Shown: one piece after another, positions 7,400 through 13,417 of the stretch | Numbering within the stretch: position 1 is the first letter of the stretch | Layout of the letters: every line of letters starts with the position of its first letter | Assembly: GCA_002427535.1 (NCBI GenBank) | Contig: DIRK01000016.1 | Span: 1 to 24,802 of the forward strand | Reading direction: 5' to 3' | DNA from: Mageeibacillus sp. UBA5438 | GTDB taxonomy: Bacteria; Bacillota; Clostridia; Saccharofermentanales; DTU023 | DNA: 24,802 bases | Notes under the pieces: model-generated | Databases searched by the model: none | Told to the model about the DNA's origin: nothing | What the model saw: the letters and a program-made list of their open reading frames with translations, nothing else | Position numbers and translations under genes: made by a program

Positions 7400-9031
7400 T
7401 TATTTCTTAAAACGTTCCGGAATATCGTACAATCCGCCCGACCAGTCGACGAGTTCTTCGAGTGAACGCGCCGCCAGGCGGTCGTGTGTCGCGGTGGAAG
7501 GATCAATATCCATGTCCTCCGGCAGCGCGACTTTACCTTTTTTGCGCAGTGACTCCAGCATGGCCTTGTCGGCATATTCGCCGACCGGTGTATCCTGAGC
7601 GACCGCCCCGATCATGGCGGTTTTTTCCGCGTCATTTTCAGCCATGTAAAGATAAGCAACTCCCTGCTCGGTCACGATATGCGTGACGTCTTCCCCGTAG
7701 ATCATGACGGGGGGCGCGGGGAGTCCCGCCTCACGGCCGATTCTGACCGCGTCCAACTCAGGCACAAAGTTGAAGCCAAATCGCCCCTGACTTTGGAGCA
7801 TCTGGACGACAAGTTTTTTGCCCGGCACGAGTGACTTCCCCGGATGCGCCATCATCTCCATCCAGGCGTCCGTCGCGTGACGGCGGCCGCGCGTGTTATG
7901 CCCCATGTTGGGCGCGCCGCCAAAGCCTGTGAGTCGTCCGCTTGTCACGGTTGAGGAGTTTGCCAGGTAGTCCATCTGCAAGGTGGCCCCTAAGAAAAGA
8001 TCGATGCCGTAGAGCCCCGCGATCTGCGCGAAAGCACGGTTGGAGCGAAGGGATCCGTCAGGTCCTATGGGAAAGATGTCGGAGCGCGCCTCGGTATAGC
8101 GCTCCATGCCCAGCTCCCCGCCAAAGGCGAACATCGATTTGACCCAGCCCTTCTCAATGGCGGGGATCATGGTGGGGTGCGGGTTGAGCACCCAGTGCTG
8201 GCAGATTTTCTCTTTCAATCCCAATTCTTCGCCGTAGGTCGGCAAAAGCAACTCAATCGCCGCTCCGTTGTAGCCGATGCCGTGATTCAGGGAGGTAACC
8301 CCGTGTTTGGCGTAGATCCCCTTGATGGTCATCATGCCCATCAGGATATGCTCATCCCGGATCTTCTTGGGGTCGCGCGTGAACAGCGCTTCCATCTGGT
8401 AGGGCGCGTCGGATTCGACGATGATGTCCACCCAGTCACCCGGGATATCGACGCGGGGGAGCGCGCCTTTTTCAACGATTTCGTTGACCTGTACCACTAC
8501 AATACCCTGGTTAAAAGCGGCCGCTTCCACCAAGGTCGGCGTGTCTTCCGTACTGTAACCCGTATAGAGGTTGCCGTCGCGGTCTGCCTTCTCGGCGGCC
8601 ACAAGGCAGATGTCGGGGGTAAGATCGACAAAGAGTCGGGAATAGAGTTCAAGGTAGGTATGGATGGAACCGATTTTCAAGGTATTTTCTTCGAGCATCT
8701 TGGCCAGCCTCACACTTTGGACGCCGGCGTAGGCGAAGTTGATCTCGCTTGCGATCCCCCGGTCAAAAACATCGAGGTGCTCGTCTCGGGATACCGAGGG
8801 GATCAGCATGGTGACGTCATTGACCTTCTTAGGATCAACCTCGGTTAAGGCTTTGGCGAGGAAAGTGGCTTGCTTTTGGTTGTCGCCTTCCAAGATCACG
8901 CGGTCACCCGGCCGCATGACGGCGGTTAACACTTTTGCGATGTCATCGGTTGCAACTGCCTTTCCTTTAATAAAAACTTCGGCACTCATAAGCCGCGCCT
9001 GTTTCGCATCACGTCTGCTATGCCAGTTCAT
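7400..9031 (-). CDS. madA: Malonate decarboxylase alpha-subunit family protein (MdcA/MadA), acyl/CoA transferase
   Basis: Family members exchange acetyl for malonyl on an acyl-carrier protein; the isolated subunit is also reported to act as acetyl-CoA:malonate CoA-transferase. The 543-aa protein has the family's usual length and signatures along its whole length: ILEGDNQKQATFLAKAL (about 47-63), IHTYLELYSRLFVDLTPD, RDGNLYTGYSTEDTPTLVEA, LNHGIGYNGAAIELLLPTYG, SSTVTSGRLTGFGGAPNMG and PPVMIYGEDVTHIVTEQG. This is MdcA/MadA rather than generic acetyl-CoA hydrolase. ATG at 9031 has GGAGGAGG 8 bases upstream. It is the first gene of the operon, 13 bases before the carboxyltransferase. No acyl-carrier protein, MdcB/MdcG or MadH partner is seen, so here the acyl carrier is probably CoA itself; that is inference. 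Confidence 0.92.
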   Translation of the reverse strand: MNWHSRRDAKQARLMSAEVFIKGKAVATDDIAKVLTAVMRPGDRVILEGDNQKQATFLAKALTEVDPKKVNDVTMLIPSVSRDEHLDVFDRGIASEINFAYAGVQSVRLAKMLEENTLKIGSIHTYLELYSRLFVDLTPDICLVAAEKADRDGNLYTGYSTEDTPTLVEAAAFNQGIVVVQVNEIVEKGALPRVDIPGDWVDIIVESDAPYQMEALFTRDPKKIRDEHILMGMMTIKGIYAKHGVTSLNHGIGYNGAAIELLLPTYGEELGLKEKICQHWVLNPHPTMIPAIEKGWVKSMFAFGGELGMERYTEARSDIFPIGPDGSLRSNRAFAQIAGLYGIDLFLGATLQMDYLANSSTVTSGRLTGFGGAPNMGHNTRGRRHATDAWMEMMAHPGKSLVPGKKLVVQMLQSQGRFGFNFVPELDAVRIGREAGLPAPPVMIYGEDVTHIVTEQGVAYLYMAENDAEKTAMIGAVAQDTPVGEYADKAMLESLRKKGKVALPEDMDIDPSTATHDRLAARSLEELVDWSGGLYDIPERFKK

Positions 9032-9087
9032 CCCTTATTCCTCCTCCAAATGAAAAGATCCGAAAGGACCGTTTTTAACGATTATTC

Positions 9088-9116
9088 AAGGGCAATATCA
9101 CGGCGATATTCCCTTT
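9088..9116 (-). promoter_or_regulatory. Inverted repeat/hairpin at the 5' end of the decarboxylase mRNA
   Basis: AATATC (9094-9099) and GATATT (9105-9110) form a perfect 6-bp repeat around a 5-base centre. Flanking AAGGG (9088-9092) and CCCTT (9111-9115) add five more pairs with one bulged base. It falls at the predicted start of transcription of promoter P2, so it could be a 5'-protecting hairpin of the long mRNA or a second operator. Confidence 0.45.
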
Positions 9117-9118
9117 AA

Positions 9119-9147
9119 AAGCTATCATTGAAGCCCATGAGCGTCAA
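9119..9147 (-). promoter_or_regulatory. Candidate promoter P2 of the decarboxylase operon
   Basis: TTGACG (9142-9147) is separated by 17 bases from TAGCTT (9119-9124), which is preceded by a TG at the extended -10 position. Transcription would start near 9112. The -10 is weak, and the inverted repeat 9169-9184 is centred about 64 bases upstream, the classic place for a LysR-type activator. The hexamers are seen; activation is inferred. Confidence 0.45.
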
Positions 9148-9165
9148 ATATTAAAGACATTCCAA

Positions 9166-9174
9166 ATTATAACA
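9166..9174 (-). promoter_or_regulatory. Candidate extended -10 promoter P1 of the decarboxylase operon
   Basis: On the minus strand the sequence reads TGTTATAAT, a perfect TATAAT (9166-9171) with an extended TGn. No -35 is recognisable. It overlaps the left arm of the inverted repeat 9169-9184, so a protein bound there would block it. Confidence 0.35.
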
Positions 9175-9184
9175 TAGTTGTTAT
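9169..9184. promoter_or_regulatory. Inverted repeat, candidate LysR operator (site 2)
   Basis: A perfect ATAAC-N6-GTTAT repeat in the divergent region between madA and the zincin gene, with the same arms and spacing as site 1 at 1499-1514 but a different centre (ATAGTT versus AAATAG). Two such copies, one at the regulator and one at its likely target operon, support a shared operator. Confidence 0.6.
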
Positions 9185-9207
9185 GAGTGCCGCGCTAAAA
9201 AGCTGTG

Positions 9208-9213
9208 TATACT
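9208..9213 (+). promoter_or_regulatory. Candidate -10 element of the zincin gene
   Basis: TATACT, five of six consensus bases, 9 bases before the ATG at 9223. No convincing -35 is seen at normal spacing. If used, transcription would begin at about 9220, leaving almost no leader. Confidence 0.3.
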
Positions 9214-9222
9214 GATCTTACA

Positions 9223-9618
9223 ATGTTGACCTTAGAACAGACTGAACGTGAATTGACGCGAATCGTGGAATCGCTCCCCGAGGAGATTTTTTTCGAGTTA
9301 AACGGGGGTGTTCTGTTGAAAGAAGAGACAAAATACCACCCCGGGCGTGTCGCCGACGATCTTCTTATTTTGGGCGAGTATTACCGTGACCGAATCTTCG
9401 GCCGCTACATCGTGATCTACTACGGCTCCATGCGACATGTGTTTCGAGGGGACTCGGATGAAGTGTTTTTGGAAGAGCTGGAACGTGTCTTCAAGCATGA
9501 GTTGACGCATCATCTGGAACATCGGGCAGGCGAGCGCGACCTGGAGATTGAAGATGAGCGGGAGCTCATCCACTACTACGCGAATCACCCGCAGAATATA
9601 AAACATATTGAAGATTAA
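9223..9618 (+). CDS. Small zinc metallopeptidase-like protein (minimal zincin)
   Basis: A 131-aa cytoplasmic protein containing HELTH (92-96), a gluzincin/metzincin-type HExxH zinc site followed by HLEHRAGERDLE. It resembles the short 'metallopeptidase family' proteins of Bacillota and Actinomycetota (Zincin_1-like), whose substrates are unknown; no signal peptide or membrane segment is seen. Start: ATG at 9223; a GTG at 9205 is in frame, but neither has a Shine-Dalgarno sequence. A TATACT hexamer at 9208-9213 would place the transcript start only a few bases before 9223, so the mRNA may be leaderless. The gene diverges from the decarboxylase operon and converges on the hydrolase at 9615, sharing TTAA (9615-9618) between the two stop codons. 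Confidence 0.85.
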   Translation: MLTLEQTERELTRIVESLPEEIFFELNGGVLLKEETKYHPGRVADDLLILGEYYRDRIFGRYIVIYYGSMRHVFRGDSDEVFLEELERVFKHELTHHLEHRAGERDLEIEDERELIHYYANHPQNIKHIED

Positions 9619-10604
9619 GAAAGCGCTTTTTTAATAAAAGCGAACTTCCTCGTCCAGTATGCTTCCCCCAAGATAAATTCCGACATCGCGTGTTTTGCGC
9701 CCTCGACTAAGAGCAGTTCTTTTTGTTTTGAGGTACACGCTTCGTAAAGCGCCTCTCCCATCTTCGTGGGCACAAAATTATCCTCAAGTCCGTGGATGAT
9801 CATGAGCGGAACCTTGGCCTTTGCGACTTGCCGAATGGGCGTGGCATCCGATCGCGTATAGCCCATAAAAGTAAAAAAGAAGAAAAGCGTGAAGGCAAAG
9901 GACATTTGTCGGATCACAGGTTTCATGCCGCGGATCATCCAGCGACCCTGTTCAATCAGGGAGGCATAACCGCAGTCGGCGAGGATGACTTTCACGTCAG
10001 AGGGAAGATCCGGATCGCCGCTCAAGTTAAGGACGTTAGCCGCGCCCATGGACAGGCCGTCAAGGACAAAATAGGAGGGGGCGCCTTGTTCTTCTCGAAG
10101 CTTTTCCATCCATGAAAGAATGTCACCGCGTTTTTTACAGCCCAAGTCAATTCTCTTGCCGCCACTTGGGGCGTGCCCCCTTAAGATGGGCATGAGGACT
10201 GAAAATCCCGCGTCAAGGTAGGCCATCGCCGCGGGCGAGCGCGAGAAGTGGACATCCCGCCAGCCATGGACGAGCACGGCCGTGGCGCCGGCAAAAACAG
10301 TATCTTTTTTGATGGCCGGAAAATAATGGGCATAAAGGGTCACTTGATCCTGACGCATCTCCCATAATTCATGAGGGAGGGTTAGGAGATGATCTTTTTT
10401 TGCCTCAGCATTTTCATTTCTTCTCAAAATATCGCCTGTGGCACCCGCGGTATTTAACGGAGCGCTCTCCTCTGTTCTTCGGGTCGCGTAGCGAAAAAGT
10501 GAAAAACCGATGAGAATTACGTAAGTCAAAAATGCAAGCAGCAAAGCGGCCAGCGCATAGAGCAAAACCTTCAGGCCGATCGACATCGCGACGAATGAAA
10601 ACAT
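9615..10604 (-). CDS. Membrane-anchored alpha/beta hydrolase
   Basis: A 329-aa serine hydrolase with an N-terminal membrane helix (about residues 9-36), so it is probably tethered to the membrane; whether its catalytic part faces in or out is not certain. Catalytic elements are HGW (113-115, oxyanion region), GLSMGA with the nucleophile Ser185, Asp275 in GLEDNFVP and His305 in GAKHAMS. It resembles the YqkD/BAAT-like 'alpha/beta hydrolase' group of Bacillota. A second hydrophobic stretch with many Phe residues (about 233-250) lies in the cap region. ATG at 10604 follows AAGGAG. It starts 14 bases after the MATE gene and is likely in its operon. The substrate is unknown. Its stop overlaps the convergent zincin stop. 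Confidence 0.9.
   Translation of the reverse strand: MFSFVAMSIGLKVLLYALAALLLAFLTYVILIGFSLFRYATRRTEESAPLNTAGATGDILRRNENAEAKKDHLLTLPHELWEMRQDQVTLYAHYFPAIKKDTVFAGATAVLVHGWRDVHFSRSPAAMAYLDAGFSVLMPILRGHAPSGGKRIDLGCKKRGDILSWMEKLREEQGAPSYFVLDGLSMGAANVLNLSGDPDLPSDVKVILADCGYASLIEQGRWMIRGMKPVIRQMSFAFTLFFFFTFMGYTRSDATPIRQVAKAKVPLMIIHGLEDNFVPTKMGEALYEACTSKQKELLLVEGAKHAMSEFILGEAYWTRKFAFIKKALS
9624..9642 (-). terminator. Weak hairpin near the hydrolase stop codon
   Basis: A 7-bp stem (9624-9630 with 9636-9642, 5-base loop) covers the last codons of the hydrolase. The minus transcript continues as CUUUCUUAAUC. It is the only terminator-like structure between the two convergent genes. The stem is AT-rich, so its strength is doubtful. 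Confidence 0.35.
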
Positions 10605-10618
10605 GACGCACTCCTTAT

Positions 10619-12019
10619 CTAATGGCGTATCTTAGGACTGTCGAGCCACTTGCCTCTGAAGTAGAGGAAGGCCGCGAAAATAATGATGATAATGTTCGAT
10701 GCCAGCATGGAGATCCAAACGCCCCGCGGTCCGAGGTCGGTGAATTGGCGAAACCCCCAGATGAGCGGGAGGCGTACGCCCCATAGGCGCAGTATGGACA
10801 TGTAGGCCGCATAGCGCGGGTATCCGGCGCCGCTGAAGATACCGGAATATGCGTCGAAATAACCCATCGCAGGTGTCATGAAGATGTTAAACATCATGTA
10901 TTCCAAAGACAGGTGCCACACAAGCTGGGCCTCGGGTCCCGTCTCCCGTATGAAGAGTGACAACGCAGGATAACGCACGGCAAAGAGCAAAAGGCTCCCG
11001 CCGATCGCCATCCAGGTGATCACTTTAAAAGCGGTGCGGTTGAAGGCTTTAACGCGGTCAACTTTCCCGGCCCCGATATTTTGTCCCACGATCGCGGTCA
11101 GGGAGCCCCCGATGCCGCCAGTGGGCTGCATGACGAAGCTTGCGACTCGGTTGACCGCCGCATAGGCGGCAATGGTCGCGTCGCCGTAGGCGGCGATCTC
11201 AGCGTTCAGAAGTGTGAAGCCCAAGGCCGCGCTCCCCTGCCCCATGGCGGTGGGAAAACCCATCTTGACGAGTTCACCCAACTGACCCAGAGAAAGACGT
11301 ACTTTGCGTATGCGAAGCCGGATGTCATTATGGGGCGAATAGATGGCCCAAGCGCCTAACAGTGTGCGGATCACCTGAGACAGAACCGTTGCAATCGCGG
11401 CGCCGGCGATCCCGAGCCCCAATCCCGGTATCGATGTTCCCGGTATGCGATCAAAGATAAAAAGCGGGTCAAGGACGGCGTTTAAAATGGCGGCACCCGC
11501 GCTGATGTAGGTGGTGATTTTTGTCTTTCCCTGGGCGCCCAAGATGGCGTAGAAGGAAAGATAGAGCATCTCAAAGATGAAGCCGGCCATCAGGATAGAA
11601 AGGTATGTGGACGCGTACTTGCGCAGGTCACCCGTGGCGCCCATCCATTTGACGATGATCGGCGACAAAAGGTAGCCACCCAGCGAGAACAGAATGCCGA
11701 TGACCAGGCAAAAATAAAAGATATGTGATGCGTAAGACTCCGCGCGTTCTTTATCGCCGATTCCGATTAACTGTGAAATGATGGCGGTCCCCGCTATCGC
11801 GACCCCGATGCCGAGCGCGACAAACAGGTAATGAGGCGGCCAGACAAAACTTGTCGCCGCAAATTCAACAAGCGACAGCTGTGCGACCCAAAGACCGTCG
11901 GCCAGGTTGTAAAGCGAGTTGATGAGGTTGTTGATCATGAGGGGCACCGCGACTGCGAACAACACCGGTGTCACGGGCCCTTCAAGGATACGTGTGTCCT
12001 TAATGCTTTCTGATTTCAA
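10619..12019 (-). CDS. MATE-family multidrug/metabolite exporter
   Basis: A 466-aa polytopic membrane protein with about twelve hydrophobic helices in two MatE halves. Typical segments are VAVPLMINNLINSLYNLADGLWVAQL near residues 23-48 (quoted only as a landmark; the NNLINSLYNLADG part is characteristic), VGQNIGAGKVDRV around 317 and GYFDAYSGIFSGAG around 394. Members use Na+ or H+ gradients to expel cationic drugs or metabolites. The start codon is TTG at 12019 with GGAGA at good spacing; no ATG fits better. It starts 33 bases after the terminator of the upstream small gene, so it needs its own promoter; a TACAAT hexamer lies in that gap but without a clear -35. The alpha/beta hydrolase follows at once, suggesting coupled modification and export, which is speculative. 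Confidence 0.93.
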   Translation of the reverse strand: MKSESIKDTRILEGPVTPVLFAVAVPLMINNLINSLYNLADGLWVAQLSLVEFAATSFVWPPHYLFVALGIGVAIAGTAIISQLIGIGDKERAESYASHIFYFCLVIGILFSLGGYLLSPIIVKWMGATGDLRKYASTYLSILMAGFIFEMLYLSFYAILGAQGKTKITTYISAGAAILNAVLDPLFIFDRIPGTSIPGLGLGIAGAAIATVLSQVIRTLLGAWAIYSPHNDIRLRIRKVRLSLGQLGELVKMGFPTAMGQGSAALGFTLLNAEIAAYGDATIAAYAAVNRVASFVMQPTGGIGGSLTAIVGQNIGAGKVDRVKAFNRTAFKVITWMAIGGSLLLFAVRYPALSLFIRETGPEAQLVWHLSLEYMMFNIFMTPAMGYFDAYSGIFSGAGYPRYAAYMSILRLWGVRLPLIWGFRQFTDLGPRGVWISMLASNIIIIIFAAFLYFRGKWLDSPKIRH

Positions 12020-12052
12020 TGACGTCTCCGATACTTATTGTAATCTGTTACG

Positions 12053-12078
12053 AAAAAAAGGTGACCTTCCAGGTCACC
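12053..12078 (-). terminator. Rho-independent terminator after the small Cys-rich gene
   Basis: A 7-bp stem GGTGACC/GGTCACC (12072-12078 with 12060-12066) with a 5-base loop, followed on the minus strand by seven T. It lies 10 bases after the stop of the small membrane protein gene and insulates it from the MATE gene. Confidence 0.85.
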
Positions 12079-12088
12079 ACGGAAGCCC

Positions 12089-12262
12089 TCAGGTGCCCCC
12101 TCTACCTCTGAAAAGGATCGCGAGCAGCAAGATCACCAAAAGGGCGATCACATACCACCAGGTATCCGCCCTTTCTCTTTTGCCGCCGCAACCGGCGCAA
12201 CCATGTTCTTCTTCGCAGGATACGCAGGAATTTTCTTCGTCTTTTTTCAGATCTTCATCCAT
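12089..12262 (-). CDS. 57-aa Cys-rich single-span membrane protein, hypothetical
   Basis: A short gene I found by hand translation. The N-terminal half is acidic and carries four cysteines as CVSC (13-16) and CAGC (22-25), followed by a glycine pair and basic residues. A WWYVIALLVILLLAILF membrane helix (35-51) and a short basic tail end the protein. Two CxxC pairs suggest binding of a metal such as zinc or iron, or a thiol-disulfide role, just at the membrane surface; basic residues on both sides leave the topology unclear. The ATG at 12262 has AAGGG at rather long spacing. It has its own extended -10 promoter and its own terminator, which strongly supports it as a real gene. I do not recognise the family. 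Confidence 0.7.
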   Translation of the reverse strand: MDEDLKKDEENSCVSCEEEHGCAGCGGKRERADTWWYVIALLVILLLAILFRGRGGT

Positions 12263-12306
12263 GATCGTTATAACCCTTCGTGAATCCTCTTCATTTATTC
12301 TTATTT

Positions 12307-12315
12307 ACTATACCA
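12307..12315 (-). promoter_or_regulatory. Extended -10 promoter of the small Cys-rich gene
   Basis: On minus, TGGTATAGT: a five-of-six -10 hexamer (12307-12312) with the extended TGn motif, about 45 bases upstream of the ATG at 12262. The -35 region is poor. Confidence 0.45.
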
Positions 12316-12378
12316 CGATGCTCCACAGCACATGTGACAAAATCGACCTTCTCGCGGCTGACATTGTTCACAATTTGT

Positions 12379-12409
12379 TTGAGAATTAAAGGCTCTTTTG
12401 TTGTATTCT
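12379..12409 (+). promoter_or_regulatory. Possible promoter of the CBS gene
   Basis: TTGAGA (12379-12384) and TATTCT (12404-12409, preceded by TTG) are separated by 19 bases, longer than ideal. They lie about 30 bases before the ATG at 12439. It is a weak call made because this divergent gap must contain a plus-strand promoter. Confidence 0.3.
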
Positions 12410-12438
12410 TAGTACAAGAAGAAAAGGGAGGTTCCTGA

Positions 12439-12963
12439 ATGATAGGAAAACATATCGGCCCGTTTCTGTTGCGCGGGGATGACCCCCTGATGATCGAATC
12501 GACCCATTGCGCGACGGTCCGCACAGAAAATACCTTGATGCACGCGATGTTACTCCTTTCCAGTGTCGGATTCACTTCCGTTCCCGTATTAGATGAATCA
12601 TCTCGCCTTGCAGGCGTCATCAGCATGCCTCGAATTTTCAACGGCATCTTGGGAGACGACGACTACCATTGGGATTACCTGGATGTCCGAAAGGTCAGGG
12701 ATGTGATGGAAAAGGACGTGCCGCGCGTCTATCTTGATTCGCCGCTTGAGGATATTTTAAGACTCCTCATTAACGCGAACTATCTTTGCGTGACGGACCG
12801 TGACGACATATTCAAGGGCATCATCGCCAGAAAACAGATCCTGCAGCGCCTGAATCATCTGGCGCATGAATTTGAAGTCCGCTATGAGGTCACAGAGAAA
12901 AAGAATGACACTTCCCAGCGCTCCTCTGAGAACAGGCGCGTCAATCAGGTGAAGCGCGTGTAA
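12439..12963 (+). CDS. CBS-domain pair protein, DarB/CbpB-like (c-di-AMP receptor family)
   Basis: A 174-aa cytoplasmic protein with two CBS domains: residues about 20-70 (GFTSVPVLDESSRLAGVIS) and about 85-140 (VRDVMEKDVPRVYLDSP through YLCVTDRDDIFKGIIARKQI). Domain order, spacing and these motifs match Bacillus subtilis DarB/CbpB (YkuL), which binds c-di-AMP and, when free, stimulates the (p)ppGpp synthetase Rel and pyruvate carboxylase. A charged C-terminal tail (about 145-174, rich in Lys, Arg and Glu) is extra compared with the Bacillus protein. ATG at 12439 has GGGAGG 7 bases upstream. It is a single gene ending at a terminator shared with the ribosomal operon. Ligand binding here is inferred from similarity; I cannot align residues exactly. 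Confidence 0.8.
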   Translation: MIGKHIGPFLLRGDDPLMIESTHCATVRTENTLMHAMLLLSSVGFTSVPVLDESSRLAGVISMPRIFNGILGDDDYHWDYLDVRKVRDVMEKDVPRVYLDSPLEDILRLLINANYLCVTDRDDIFKGIIARKQILQRLNHLAHEFEVRYEVTEKKNDTSQRSSENRRVNQVKRV

Positions 12964-12988
12964 AGTGATTCAAGAATTCTGAAAAATT

Positions 12989-13019
12989 AAAAAGAGCCGC
13001 AGCAGTCGCGGCTCTTTTT
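12989..13019. terminator. Bidirectional terminator between the CBS gene and rplL
   Basis: A perfect 12-bp stem (12989-13000 with 13008-13019, 7-base loop AGCAGTC) whose outer five pairs are A:T, so both strands present a GC stem followed by a U run. It ends the CBS transcript on plus and the rpmG-rplL transcript on minus. Confidence 0.93.
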
Positions 13020-13036
13020 CATGATCGTGTATCGAA

Positions 13037-13417
13037 CTACTCGACTTCGACTTCGGCTCCGGCTTCACGCAGCACTTTCGCGGCGTCTTCGGCGTCGTCC
13101 TTGCTGATCTTTTCCTTGATCGGCTTCGGCGCTTCGTCGACTAAGGCTTTCGCTTCCTTCAGGCCGAGACCCGTCAGTTCGCGAACGACCTTGATGACGG
13201 CGATCTTTGCCTGACCGGCGCTCTTCAAGATGACGTCAAATTCTGTCTTTTCCACCTCTTCGGCGGCGGCGCCACCACCGGCGGCAGGGGCTGCAACAGC
13301 CATCGCGGCCGCGGAGACACCAAATTCTTCTTCCATCATTTTAACGAGATCGTTCAGCTCGAGAATCGTCAGATTCTTCACTTGTTCTAAAATACCGGCA
13401 AGTTTTTCGTTATCCAT
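13037..13417 (-). CDS. rplL: 50S ribosomal protein L7/L12
   Basis: Stalk protein that recruits and activates translational GTPases on the large subunit. The 126-aa product has an N-terminal dimerisation domain (LAGILEQVKNLTILELNDLVKMMEE-like, about 5-30), an Ala/Gly hinge (about 36-52) and a C-terminal domain with KTEFDVILKSAGQAKI and GLGLKEAKALVDEAPKPIKE. ATG at 13417 is chosen over upstream in-frame codons because it matches the family start and has GAGGAGG upstream. It overlaps the rplJ stop by 8 bases, giving translational coupling, as needed for the 4-6:1 ratio of L12 to L10. It is the last gene of the operon. Confidence 0.98.
   Translation of the reverse strand: MDNEKLAGILEQVKNLTILELNDLVKMMEEEFGVSAAAMAVAAPAAGGGAAAEEVEKTEFDVILKSAGQAKIAVIKVVRELTGLGLKEAKALVDEAPKPIKEKISKDDAEDAAKVLREAGAEVEVE

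Noticed and set aside
8177..8848. Long open frame on plus (223 codons) inside the MadA gene
   Set aside because: It is the complement of a strongly conserved coding region; the translation has no recognisable motif and no ribosome-binding site.
7400..9031. Acetyl-CoA hydrolase or 4-hydroxybutyrate CoA-transferase as the identity
   Set aside because: First impression from the CoA-transferase look, but the ordered signatures over the entire 543 residues fit MdcA/MadA.
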